A program made the position numbers and the translations under genes. Source: Chloroflexota bacterium (GTDB lineage Bacteria; Chloroflexota; Dormibacteria; Dormibacterales; Dormibacteraceae). Taken from it: a DNA stretch of 64,000 bases. A model generated the notes under the pieces. The model saw nothing but the letters and a program-made list of their open reading frames with translations. It did no database searches and was not told the origin of the DNA. Shown in pieces: positions 1 through 9,779 of this stretch (the first letter of the stretch is position 1; the number at the start of each line of letters is the position of its first letter). The DNA lies in the NCBI GenBank assembly GCA_005883575.1, contig VBFH01000030.1, forward strand, positions 1 to 64,000, written 5' to 3'.

Positions 1-1
1 C

Positions 2-91
2 GACCCGTGGGAGCAAAACGCGATGCACGTGCCGTTCTCGGGTGACTGGTTCACACGCGGCCCGATCTACGAAGCGATCGCGTTTATCTGA
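2..91 (+). CDS. 3' end of a CDS truncated by the window edge (…DPWEQNAMHVPFSGDWFTRGPIYEAIAFI*), function unknown
   Basis: Open frame from the window edge to TGA at 89-91; too short to assign a family. Confidence 0.35.
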   Translation, partial: DPWEQNAMHVPFSGDWFTRGPIYEAIAFI

Positions 92-210
92 CTTGGTTGA
101 GCACGTTGTTCGCCAAACGCGCCGAAAACCAAGACGCAATGCGCGCGACTTGATGCAAACGAGCCGAATCGGGGATGCCGACGATGCGGGACGTTGAGAC
201 GGCCTGGCCT

Positions 211-484
211 CTACGTTCGCTCGATCTCGATCTCGGCCGCGTCCCCGACGTTCAGGCCGGCCGAGTCGAGCAGCTTCTTGCTGACGCTCAAGCGAGGACC
301 CGCCACCTGCCGGCATGGTGTTGGAGACGAAATCCACCCCGTTGATGGCGCCTTTTACGCGCAGCTGTCTGAGGCCGCCCAGCGCTGTCGCGACATCCTG
401 CGGAACGTCGACGACCGCCAGGCCGGAGGCACGCTCGGGTCGGAAGTAGCGCACCTTGCCGCGGAACCGCTTGCGAGCGGGCAT
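211..484 (-). pseudogene. DUF1905-like protein interrupted by a single-base frameshift
   Basis: Minus strand: MPARKRFRGKVRYFRPERASGLAVVDVPQDVATALGGLRQLRVKGAINGVDFVSNTMPAGGG in one frame, then (GP)RLSVSKKLLDSAGLNVGDAAEIEIERT* in another. The join near 300 resembles the DUF1905 motif 'INGxxFxSxxMPxGGG..L.V.K.L...AGLxVGD.xEIE'. Confidence 0.6.
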
Positions 485-638
485 CGAGCTGGAGGAGAGG
501 GAGAGATCTGTCTCCTCTCAACATCTTGCGCGACCTGCTGATTCTCTCGCTGCGTGCTGCTCCCGTTTGGGCCTCTCGAAACCCATCGGAACTGCGCCCA
601 GGGAACTGACTCGGCCACCACTTCGTACTGTTGTCCGC

Positions 639-1367
639 GTGGCTGATCCCATATTCGAGCACCCGCGGCTGGCCGCCATCTATGACGCGCTCGACTCCGA
701 TCGGAGCGACCTCGATGTGTACGTCGCCATTGCGGAGGAGCTCGGTGCGCGTCGCGTGCTGGACGTCGGATGCGGAACAGGCACGTTCGCACAGCTTCTC
801 GCCGATCGCGGCCTTGAGGTAACGGGCGTTGACCCGGCTCGGGCCTCGCTCGACGTTGCGCGAGCCAAGCCGGGCAGCGAGCGTGTGCGATGGATCTGCG
901 GCGATGCGAAAGCCCTGCCCGCCATGCAGGTCGACCTAGCCACCATGACCGGCAACGTCGCCCAAGCGATCGTTGAGCCATCGGATTGGGAGGGCACGTT
1001 GCGTGGGGTCTATGACGCGTTGCGGCCTGGCGGGCATCTCGTGTTCGAGACGCGCGATCCGGCAAAACGGGCGTGGCGGGACTGGAATCCCGCGGCGTCG
1101 CACAAGATCACCGAGATCGAGGGTGTTGGCGCGGTCGAGAGCTGGGTAGACGTGGTCGAGGTCATCGGTCCGCTGGTGACGTTCCGTTGGGTGGTGGTGT
1201 TCGCTTCGGACGAGCAGCTAATGGCGTCGGACTCGACGCTACGTTTTCGGGAGCGTGACGAGATCGAGACGGCGCTGGTCGCTCATGGATATGCGGTCAA
1301 AGAAGTCCGCGGTGCGCCAGATCGGCCCGGACGAGAGTTCGTGTTCTTCGCGCAGCGCCCAGGGTGA
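639..1367 (+). CDS. class I SAM-dependent methyltransferase
   Basis: VLDVGCGTGTFAQLLADRGLEVTGVDPARASLDVAR motif I. Likely GTG start at 639 inside the longer ORF 456..1367. Confidence 0.85.
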   Translation: MADPIFEHPRLAAIYDALDSDRSDLDVYVAIAEELGARRVLDVGCGTGTFAQLLADRGLEVTGVDPARASLDVARAKPGSERVRWICGDAKALPAMQVDLATMTGNVAQAIVEPSDWEGTLRGVYDALRPGGHLVFETRDPAKRAWRDWNPAASHKITEIEGVGAVESWVDVVEVIGPLVTFRWVVVFASDEQLMASDSTLRFRERDEIETALVAHGYAVKEVRGAPDRPGREFVFFAQRPG

Positions 1368-1487
1368 GGGGCCGGGCCATCGTGAAGGCAGATAGCGCCT
1401 GGCGTCGGTTGAAGGCGGTGGCCGGACAATTCGAGATTCTTAACCGGTTGGATTGGCTGCACCGCTCTTCTGCTGCGTGCTGCCGGC

Positions 1488-2397
1488 ATGGCCAGGACTC
1501 CACGCGTTCCCTCGCAATTGACGAAGCGACCTTTTTCTCTTGAAGAGGCGCGCGCTGCTGGGCTCACTCGGAGCTCCCTGAGGGCGAACGCCTGGAAGCA
1601 TCTCGGGCGGGGCCTCTATTGTTGGAGAGGCCTACGAGAGGATCCATGGCTGTCGCTATCGGCGTGGCAGCACGCTCTCCCAGCACCGATCGTCTTCGCC
1701 GGCGCGACCGCGGCCTGGCTGCTCGGTCTCGACCTCGATCCGATCAACCCGGTCGACATAGTGATACCTCCTCGCTCAGGCATACGGTCCCGAACGGTCT
1801 GCGCGCAAGGCACTCCGAACTGACGCCCAGGAGACAATCGTCATTCGGGGCTTGCGCGCAACGGCGCTCAATCGGACACTCGCCGACCTGTGCCGGCGGC
1901 GACCGGAGGTGAAGGCGCTTGTCGCGATCGACATGGCGCTGCATCGCGGCCTCACTGATGGAACCGCGCTTCCGTGTGCCGGGACACGCCGATTGCGCGC
2001 CCTGGCGGCTCTGGCCGCGCCCGCCGAATCGCCAATGGAAACCCGACTTCGGTGGCTCCTGATCGATGCCGGGCTTTCGCGCCCTGAGGTTCAGAAGGAT
2101 CTGCGTGACGGCGATGGTCGATTCGTGGGTAGGGCCGACCTCTACTATCCGGCGGCGCGGCTCGTCATCGAGTACGACGGCGGCAACCATCGCGACCGCC
2201 TCGTCGAGGACAATCGCCGCCAGAACCTACTTGTCAACGCTGGATTTCGGCTGCTGCGGTTCACCGCCGCAGACATCTACCACCGTCCGGACGTTGTGGT
2301 TGCGCAGGTGCGGCAGGTGCAAAACGGGCGGAATCCCTCGCGGGAAGTGCGCGGTTTGCGCAAAACGCGCGGAATTCATCGGAGGAACGCGGGATGA
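1488..2397 (+). pseudogene. AbiEi-like N-terminal domain plus DUF559 (PD-(D/E)XK/Vsr-like) protein, frameshifted
   Basis: ORF 1488..1823 (MARTPRVPSQLTKRPFSLEEARAAGLTRSSLRANAWKHLGRGLYCW…) continues in another frame as ARKALRTDAQETIVIRGLRATALNRTLADLC…VGRADLYYPAARLVIEYDGGNHR…FRLLRFTAADIYHRPDVVV. Confidence 0.65.
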
Positions 2398-2398
2398 G

Positions 2399-2486
2399 CG
2401 GAGAGGGAGAGATTCGAACTCTCGATGGGCCAGTGACCCATAACGGTTTTCGAGACCGCCGCCTTCAACCACTCGGCCACCTCTCC
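2399..2486 (-). tRNA. tRNA-Ser(CGA)
   Basis: Revcomp GGAGAGGTGGCCGAGTGGTTGAAGGCGGCGGTCTCGAAAACCGTTATGGGTCACTGGCCCATCGAGAGTTCGAATCTCTCCCTCTCCG; class II variable arm; anticodon loop CTCGAAA. Confidence 0.93.
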
Positions 2487-2503
2487 TGAGAAGCGGTGCT
2501 CAA

Positions 2504-2582
2504 TGGCGGTCCCGACCGGATTCGAACCGGCGTTCTCGGCCTTGACAGGGCCGCGTGTTTGGCCAGGCTACACCACGGGACC
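2504..2582 (-). tRNA. tRNA-Asp(GTC) with encoded CCA
   Basis: Revcomp GGTCCCGTGGTGTAGCCTGGCCAAACACGCGGCCCTGTCAAGGCCGAGAACGCCGGTTCGAATCCGGTCGGGACCGCCA; anticodon loop CTGTCAA. Confidence 0.93.
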
Positions 2583-2671
2583 GGCAGCGGCTAAGTCTAC
2601 CAACGGCCTGGATCCCACCCAGTCCGAATCCCCCTCCCGCTGAATAGGGAGGACTGTCGAGACCCCAAACC

Positions 2672-2677
2672 TATAAT
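2672..2677 (+). promoter_or_regulatory. -10 hexamer TATAAT, 10 nt before the GTG of the CNMP/ParA-like gene
   Basis: Perfect TATAAT in an otherwise GC-rich region; no convincing -35. Confidence 0.5.
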
Positions 2678-2687
2678 TCCCTCCGGC

Positions 2688-3965
2688 GTGAGCGACAACG
2701 ACCGCCCAACCTCCGGCTCTCCGGATGAACTTCGGAGGCGTTTCCAGATCCTCGAGCGGGTGGCGATCTTCTTCACCCTCCCGGACAACGTCCTCCATGC
2801 CCTGGCCCGCCGCCTGGCCCCGGCTTCCGCCGCCCGCGGCTCGGTCATCGTCCACCAGGGCGACCCCGGCGACACGATGTTCATCGTCGAGTCGGGCCGC
2901 TGCGAGGTCTACGTCGAGGAGTCGCCCGGCCACACGATCACGATCGCCCTCATGGGCCCCGACGACTTCTTCGGCGAGATGGCCCTGATCTCCGAAGAGA
3001 CCCGAACCGCCAGCGTCCGCGCCCTCGAGGACTGCCGGCTTCTCACGCTCGACCGCAAGACCCTCTACGAAACCGTGCCGGCGGAGTCCGACGCCCTGAT
3101 CGAGCTGACCAAGCTCGTGGAGCAGCGCAAGGACACGCTGCCGAACCTGATCGCTCGCGCCCGCATGGTCGCGCCCGAGCAAGCCGCCTCGACGGTCGCC
3201 ATCTACTCGCCCAAGGGCGGCTCCGGCCGAACCACGATCGGGGTCAACCTCGCGGCCTCACTCGCCAGGCGCTTCCCGGGTGAGGTGCTGCTCGTCGACC
3301 TCGCATTGCCGTACAACCACGCCGCGCTGATCTCCTACCTGACGCCGACAGGATGTCTTGCGGCTGCCAGCCAGGTCCCGCCCCAGAACTTCGAGGAGGC
3401 GGTGCTGGGCGCCATCCTTCACCACCCCGGGGGAATGATGCTGCTGCCCGGAGTGCTGCGCGCCGAGCAGGCCGACCTGATCTCTGTCGACCTGGTCAAC
3501 CGCGCGATGGGCATCCTGGTCAACGCCTTCCGCTACATCGTCTTCGACCTCGGAGTCGCCTTCACCGACATCGTGATCAGCGTGCTTGACCACTCGCAGC
3601 GTGTCCTTGTCATCGTGACGCCCGAGCTCTCGTCGTTGAAAGACGTCGGTGAGCTGCTCAACATCTTCACCAACGTCCTCAACATCGTTCCGGGCCGGGT
3701 GATCCTCGCCCTCAACAACAAGGTGCCAAAGTCGGTCGTGAGCAAGGAAGACGTGGTCCGAACGCTCAAGCAGGACCTGGCGATCGAGATCGGCTTCGAC
3801 GGCACGAAGCCCGACGAGGCGGCGGTCAAGGGCGAGATCCTGGTGCTGACCGACCCCAAAAGCGAGATCTCCCGCGGGGTCGAGGCGCTGGCGCAGCTGA
3901 TCGCCGGCTCGACCGCCGGCGAAGCCAAGTCTGAGAGGAAGGGATTCAAGCTCGGCCGAAAGTAG
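2688..3965 (+). CDS. cyclic-nucleotide-binding (CNMP) domain fused to a CpaE/MinD/ParA-like P-loop ATPase
   Basis: N-term GSVIVHQGDPGDTMFIVESGRCEVYVEE…GDFFGEMALISEETRTASVRA-type cNMP fold; C-term VAIYSPKGGSGRTTIGVNLAASLARRF deviant Walker A. Confidence 0.88.
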   Translation: MSDNDRPTSGSPDELRRRFQILERVAIFFTLPDNVLHALARRLAPASAARGSVIVHQGDPGDTMFIVESGRCEVYVEESPGHTITIALMGPDDFFGEMALISEETRTASVRALEDCRLLTLDRKTLYETVPAESDALIELTKLVEQRKDTLPNLIARARMVAPEQAASTVAIYSPKGGSGRTTIGVNLAASLARRFPGEVLLVDLALPYNHAALISYLTPTGCLAAASQVPPQNFEEAVLGAILHHPGGMMLLPGVLRAEQADLISVDLVNRAMGILVNAFRYIVFDLGVAFTDIVISVLDHSQRVLVIVTPELSSLKDVGELLNIFTNVLNIVPGRVILALNNKVPKSVVSKEDVVRTLKQDLAIEIGFDGTKPDEAAVKGEILVLTDPKSEISRGVEALAQLIAGSTAGEAKSERKGFKLGRK

Positions 3966-3985
3966 GCCGTGGTAGCATCTCCATC

Positions 3986-4366
3986 GTGATCGAACAAGCT
4001 GTCGTCTCACTCACCCCCGAAGCCCAGTCCCGCCTCAAGGAGCTGCTCTCCAAGGAGGACAACCCGCAGCTCGCGCTCCGCATCTTCGTGAGCGGCGGCG
4101 GCTGCTCCGGCATGCAGTACGGCATGGCCTTTGACGACCAGCGCCGCGTCGACGACCTGATCGTCGAGCACGAGGGCGTCCAGATCATCGTGGACGACTT
4201 CAGCGTGTCGTACATCCGCGGCTCGGAGATCGACTACGTCGACAGCCTGATGGGCGCCGGCTTCACGGTGCACAACCCCAACGCCGTGCACTCGTGCTCG
4301 TGCGGGCACTCGTTCGACACCGGCGACGACGCGGGTGGCGCTCAGGCCTGCGGCTGCGGCCACTAG
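3986..4366 (+). CDS. erpA: iron-sulfur cluster insertion protein (IscA/ErpA/HesB family)
   Basis: LRIFVSGGGCSGMQYGMAFDD … GAGFTVHNPNAVHSCSCGHSF; three conserved Cys. Confidence 0.9.
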   Translation: MIEQAVVSLTPEAQSRLKELLSKEDNPQLALRIFVSGGGCSGMQYGMAFDDQRRVDDLIVEHEGVQIIVDDFSVSYIRGSEIDYVDSLMGAGFTVHNPNAVHSCSCGHSFDTGDDAGGAQACGCGH

Positions 4367-4859
4367 CAGACGACTTAGAGAGCTCGTCCTCCTAGCCCTG
4401 GGCGTGATCACGCCCATCGGCATACTGGCCGTCAACGCGTCCGCGTTCGTGATGGTCCATCTCACCGCCTTTCGGATCGGCATCGCCGCATGCGCCGTGG
4501 TCAGCGGCCTGGTCCTCAACGGTCTCACCGCGTGGTGGCTGCTACGACTCGTCAGCCGCCAGACACCGCCGCTGTACCGCGAGTACAGGATCTGGGCGAT
4601 CGGCGGCTCGGTGCTGATCGTCCTCCTTACCGCCGCCGCCGGCGGCTACCTCACCTACCTCGGTCTGCGCGACCCGCAGCGCCTTCCTGACGTGCTGTCG
4701 GTGGTGGTCGCCACAGTCATGATCCTTCTGCCCATAGGCATCACGGTCGCCGCTCGGCGCGTAGCCGGCATCGGGGGCATCATCCCCGTCGAGGAAGCGC
4801 CCGGAAAAGAAAGGACCCCCCGCCGCAGCGGGGGGCCCTCCGTCAGGACTCGGATCTAG
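4335..4859 (+). CDS. hypothetical membrane protein (4 predicted TM segments)
   Basis: Hydrophobic segments ITPIGILAVNASAFVMVHL, IGIAACAVVSGLVLNGLTAW, GGSVLIVLLTAAAGGYLTYLGL, VVVATVMILLPIGITVA. True start probably after the erpA stop. Confidence 0.5.
   Translation: MALRPAAAATSRRLRELVLLALGVITPIGILAVNASAFVMVHLTAFRIGIAACAVVSGLVLNGLTAWWLLRLVSRQTPPLYREYRIWAIGGSVLIVLLTAAAGGYLTYLGLRDPQRLPDVLSVVVATVMILLPIGITVAARRVAGIGGIIPVEEAPGKERTPRRSGGPSVRTRI
4816..4835 (-). terminator. intrinsic terminator of groL
   Basis: CCCCCCGC-CGCA-GCGGGGGG perfect 8-bp stem; in the minus direction it is followed by TCCTTTCTTTT; 31 nt after the groL stop. Confidence 0.75.
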
Positions 4860-4866
4860 GCCCGGG

Positions 4867-6501
<1,635 letters not shown>

Positions 6502-6523
6502 ATGCGTTCCCCCTTTTCTCTGG

Positions 6524-6826
6524 TTACTTCTTGCCGTTTGCGCCGACGACGGCGAGGACGTCCTTCTCGGAGACGATCAGGTACTCGATGTCGTCGATCT
6601 TGAACTCGTTGCCGGCGTACTTCGCGTAGAGCACCTTGTCGCCGACCTTGAGCTCCATCGGCACCTTGGTACCGTTGTCCAGGATCCTTCCGGTCCCCAC
6701 TGCCTCGACGATCCCCTCCTGGGGCTTTTCCTTGGCGGTGTCCGGAAGGACGATCCCGCTCTTGGTCTTCTCTTCCTTCTCGACCGGCTTGACCACTACG
6801 CGGTCGCCCAACGGTTTCAGGTTCAT
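6524..6826 (-). CDS. groS: co-chaperonin GroES
   Basis: [44 protein letters not shown]…. Confidence 0.99.
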   Translation of the reverse strand: MNLKPLGDRVVVKPVEKEEKTKSGIVLPDTAKEKPQEGIVEAVGTGRILDNGTKVPMELKVGDKVLYAKYAGNEFKIDDIEYLIVSEKDVLAVVGANGKK

Positions 6827-6852
6827 GTGCAGCCCTCCTCAGCTGATCTGAA

Positions 6853-6879
6853 TTAGCACTCTCCCAGCCCGAGCGCTTA
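6853..6879 (-). promoter_or_regulatory. CIRCE-like HrcA operator 1 (groS-proximal)
   Basis: TTAGCACTC-N9-GAGCGCTTA; 2 mismatches to TTAGCACTC-N9-GAGTGCTAA. Confidence 0.75.
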
Positions 6880-6903
6880 GCACTCTGGCAGGTCGACTGC
6901 TAA
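6877..6903 (-). promoter_or_regulatory. CIRCE-like HrcA operator 2, overlapping operator 1
   Basis: TTAGCACTC-TGGCAGGTC-GACTGCTAA; 1 mismatch to consensus. Confidence 0.85.
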
Positions 6904-6920
6904 ATATTAATACTTAGCAG
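6897..6920. promoter_or_regulatory. 24-bp near-perfect palindrome adjoining CIRCE 2
   Basis: CTGCTAAATATT/AATACTTAGCAG, 11 of 12 arm positions paired; AT-rich promoter region. Confidence 0.5.
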
Positions 6921-6930
6921 GGACGAGCCG

Positions 6931-7170
6931 CTAAACCTGCTCCTCGTCGGGCGGTATCGGGGCGTCCTGGGCCTGCTGGATGAGGCGGCGGGCGGTCTGA
7001 GCCTGATCGTCCGGAACCATCAGCCGCGCGGCGGTGAGATCGATTCCGACACCGTAGGCGTTGTCGCCGAACACCTCGACTCGAAGGCCTTCCGCCTCCA
7101 GGACCGCTGCAAGGAGCTCTGCCTGGAGTCTCTCGCCCTTGAACACGACGCTCCACCCCTTGACCCCCAC
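6931..7170 (-). CDS. DUF2007-like putative signal-transducing protein
   Basis: WSVVFKGERLQAELLAAVLEAEGLRVEVFGDNAYGVGIDLTAARLMVPDDQAQTARRLI. Confidence 0.7.
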   Translation of the reverse strand: MGVKGWSVVFKGERLQAELLAAVLEAEGLRVEVFGDNAYGVGIDLTAARLMVPDDQAQTARRLIQQAQDAPIPPDEEQV

Positions 7171-7174
7171 GGTC

Positions 7175-8149
7175 TCACCAGCTTAGGGATGGGTCGACTT
7201 TGGTGGGCTGACCGATCGTTTTGAATCCGGCCGCCGCGATCATGGCCGCGTTGTCGGTGCAGAGCTCGTGGGGCGGAATGGTCAGCCGTGCCCGATTGCC
7301 CACCACCTCGGCAGCCCGCTTGCGCAGGAGCGCGTTGGCCGCTACGCCGCCGCACACGACGACCTCCCTGGAGCCCTCGTGGTCGAGGACGGCGGCGAGC
7401 TTCTCGAGTAGCGACTCCACGACCGACTCCTCAAACGCCGCGGCGAGATCGGCGCGCGTCTGATCGTCCACCTCGCCGAGCCCGCGCAGGCGGTAGAGGA
7501 GGGCGGTCTTGAGGCCGCTGAAGCTGTACTCAAAGCCAGGGAGTGAGGGCCGGGGCAGTGATTGGGTGCGCGGATCGCCGGTGCGCGCGAGCCGATCCAG
7601 CGCGGGACCGCCGGGGTAACCGAGCCCGAGCATCCGCGCCGCTTTGTCGAAGGCTTCCCCGGCCGCGTCGTCGCGCGTCCGCCCGATCACCTCGAAGCGA
7701 CCATGCTCCGGCATCCGGACCAGGTCCGAGTGAGCGCCACTGACGACGAGCCCGAGCAGCGGCGGCTCGAGGTCGGGCTGGCTGAGCATCGCGGCGTAGA
7801 TGTGGCCCCACAGATGGTTGACGCCCGTGACCGGTTTCGACCAGGCGGCGGCCAACCCCTCCCCCACACCGACCCCGACCAAAAGGCAGCCGACGAGTCC
7901 CGGACCCCGCGTCACCGCGAGCAAATCGAGGTCGGCCGGCCTGACGCCGGCCTCCTCCATTGCCCCCTCCACGATGTGCGGAAGCCGCTCGAGGTGATCG
8001 CGAGCCGCGAGCTCGGGAACGACGCCGCCGAAGTCTCGGTGCAGGTCGAGCTGGGAGTGGATGATGTTGGCGAGCACCTTGCGCCCGTCCTCGACGACCG
8101 CGACCGAGGTTTCGTCGCAGCTGGTCTCGATCCCGAGCGTTAGTGACAA
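7175..8149 (-). CDS. tsaD: tRNA N6-adenosine threonylcarbamoyltransferase TsaD
   Basis: LGIETSCDETSVAVVEDGRKVLANIIHSQ … NHLWGHIYA. TTG start at 8149 favoured over ATG at 8191, which lies in a palindromic repeat. Confidence 0.95.
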   Translation of the reverse strand: MSLTLGIETSCDETSVAVVEDGRKVLANIIHSQLDLHRDFGGVVPELAARDHLERLPHIVEGAMEEAGVRPADLDLLAVTRGPGLVGCLLVGVGVGEGLAAAWSKPVTGVNHLWGHIYAAMLSQPDLEPPLLGLVVSGAHSDLVRMPEHGRFEVIGRTRDDAAGEAFDKAARMLGLGYPGGPALDRLARTGDPRTQSLPRPSLPGFEYSFSGLKTALLYRLRGLGEVDDQTRADLAAAFEESVVESLLEKLAAVLDHEGSREVVVCGGVAANALLRKRAAEVVGNRARLTIPPHELCTDNAAMIAAAGFKTIGQPTKVDPSLSW

Positions 8150-8181
8150 CCGTTCGCCCCCACCCGGCCTTCGCGGTGCCG

Positions 8182-8204
8182 ACCTCCCCACATGGTGGGG
8201 AGGT
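8182..8204. repeat. palindromic repeat copy 1, intergenic
   Basis: ACCTCCCCAC-ATG-GTGGGGAGGT, perfect 10-bp arms; same arms at 51539-51561. Confidence 0.75.
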
Positions 8205-8213
8205 GAAGCTTCA

Positions 8214-8816
8214 CTACCCTTTCGTTAGGAGCTCTCGGCGCAGGCCGCGCACTTCCGAGTCGATCCTCCCCAGGTTGGCTTCAAACGCCTTCCGGAAGCG
8301 CGGCGACTGGATGGAGTCCGACCACATCACGATCGCGTCCTCGCCGTTGTCCGTGTAGTAGCCCTTTCGCCGGCCGATGACCTTGAACCCAAATGCCTCG
8401 TACATCTTCATCGCGTTGTCGTTGCTGGTCCGGACCTCGAGGGTCACCCATTTGGCGCCCATGTCATAGGCCGCCTGGACCAACCCGGCGAAGATGATGC
8501 GGCCGTAGCCTTGATGCTGGAGGTCGCGGCGGACGCCGATCGTCGTGATATGAGCCTCGTCGTACATGCGCCACATCCCGCCATAGCCGATGATGGTGGG
8601 GTCGAAGTCCACGATGCGGTAGCCGGACGGCCGCTCGACGGGGCCCTCCTGCCGCAGGACGACGTAGTGCGCGCTGGCGCGTGAGGCCAGTTCCCGGTAA
8701 TAGGCGTTCCGCGGCCACGGCGTGGCAAAGATCTCGCGCTCGATCTCCTGGACGGTGTTGACGTCCGCCTCGCGCATCAGCTCCAGTGCGAGCTGGTGCC
8801 TGATCTGAACCATCAA
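8214..8816 (-). CDS. rimI: ribosomal-protein-alanine N-acetyltransferase RimI-like GNAT
   Basis: GNAT fold; GVRRDLQHQGYGRIIFAGLVQAAYDMGAKWVTLEVRTSNDNAMKMYEAFGFKVIGRRKGYY; lies between tsaD and tsaB. Confidence 0.9.
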   Translation of the reverse strand: MMVQIRHQLALELMREADVNTVQEIEREIFATPWPRNAYYRELASRASAHYVVLRQEGPVERPSGYRIVDFDPTIIGYGGMWRMYDEAHITTIGVRRDLQHQGYGRIIFAGLVQAAYDMGAKWVTLEVRTSNDNAMKMYEAFGFKVIGRRKGYYTDNGEDAIVMWSDSIQSPRFRKAFEANLGRIDSEVRGLRRELLTKG

Positions 8817-9382
8817 CGAGCCGAGAAGGACTGCATGTACTCGATTTCGAGACTACCATAGGCCACTTCGCGCGCCGTTTCGAGCAGTCTTGCGGCAGCC
8901 TCGGCGTGGTTCCGGAGCTCATCCTCGGGCCGGAAGGCGTGCTGCGTCGCCGTCAGCGCCGCCTCGGTCCTGGGGGCAACCCAACCCACGAGCCGGTGCG
9001 AGGTCGGGAGGTCTGTAGGTTCACCCAGCCGCGGCCGGCCGCCCGGCATCTGGAAGTAGACGCGGCCGCGGCCCGCCTCCGAAACCGCGATCACCGCCTC
9101 GTCGCTGCGGGCGGCCTGGAGATCAAGGGTGGGCAGGGGAACGATCGGTATCCGGAGCCCGATCGCAAGCCCCAGGGAAAACGAGACTCCGACGCGCAGC
9201 CCGGTGAACGAGCCGGGTCCCGTCGCGACCGCGACCTTGGTCAGGTGCTTGTCGGCCAGCTCATCTCGGTAGAGGCGCGCCAGGTCTGGCCTTTGCGAGC
9301 TCTCCTCCAGGATCCGGCCCCGACCCGATTCCACGATTCCAACCGCGGAACGGAACGAGGACGTGTCAATGACCAAGATCAT
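8813..9382 (-). CDS. tsaB: TsaB, tRNA threonylcarbamoyladenosine biosynthesis
   Basis: MILVIDTSSFRSAVGIVE … VAVATGPGSFTGLRVGVSFSLGLA. Confidence 0.93.
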   Translation of the reverse strand: MILVIDTSSFRSAVGIVESGRGRILEESSQRPDLARLYRDELADKHLTKVAVATGPGSFTGLRVGVSFSLGLAIGLRIPIVPLPTLDLQAARSDEAVIAVSEAGRGRVYFQMPGGRPRLGEPTDLPTSHRLVGWVAPRTEAALTATQHAFRPEDELRNHAEAAARLLETAREVAYGSLEIEYMQSFSAR

Positions 9383-9779
9383 GCTTCGTCCTGATCAGGC
9401 GGCGGTCGCCCCCCAGGTGCTCGATCTGGATGAGTGCCGCACCGTCGACGTCGAGCCGGTCTCCCCACTCCACCACCACGGCGCCGTCCTGTGCCAGCTC
9501 GTCCAGTCCGAGGTCGCGCAGCTCGGTGCTGCTCTCGACGCGGTACAGGTCGACGTGGGCCAGCTGCACGCGGCCGGGATAGATGCGCACCAGCTGGAAC
9601 GTCGGGCTTGCGACCTGGGCGTTTGACCCCGTCCCCTGGGCGACGCCGCGGACGAAGGTGGTCTTCCCCGCTCCGAGCTCGCCGGTGAGGAGGACGATGT
9701 CGCCCGGCTTCAGTCTCGCGCCCAGCAGCATCCCCACCCGCTCGGTTTCGGCGGGCGAGCTGGTGACCTCCTCAGGCAA
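9366..9779 (-). CDS. tsaE: TsaE ATPase
   Basis: GDIVLLTGELGAGKTTFVRGVAQG … SPTFQLVRIYPG … VEWGDRL. Confidence 0.95.
   Translation of the reverse strand: MPEEVTSSPAETERVGMLLGARLKPGDIVLLTGELGAGKTTFVRGVAQGTGSNAQVASPTFQLVRIYPGRVQLAHVDLYRVESSTELRDLGLDELAQDGAVVVEWGDRLDVDGAALIQIEHLGGDRRLIRTKHDLGH

Noticed and set aside
2349-2370. GCGCGGTTTGCGCAAAACGCGC near-palindrome at the end of the DUF559 gene
   Set aside because: Two mismatched positions, inside coding sequence and no U-tract; not enough to call a terminator or operator
2633-2652. CCTCCC-GCTGAATA-GGGAGG hairpin as a fourth copy of the palindromic repeat
   Set aside because: Only a 6-bp stem with a different loop; arms do not match ACCTCCCCAC, so similarity is probably compositional
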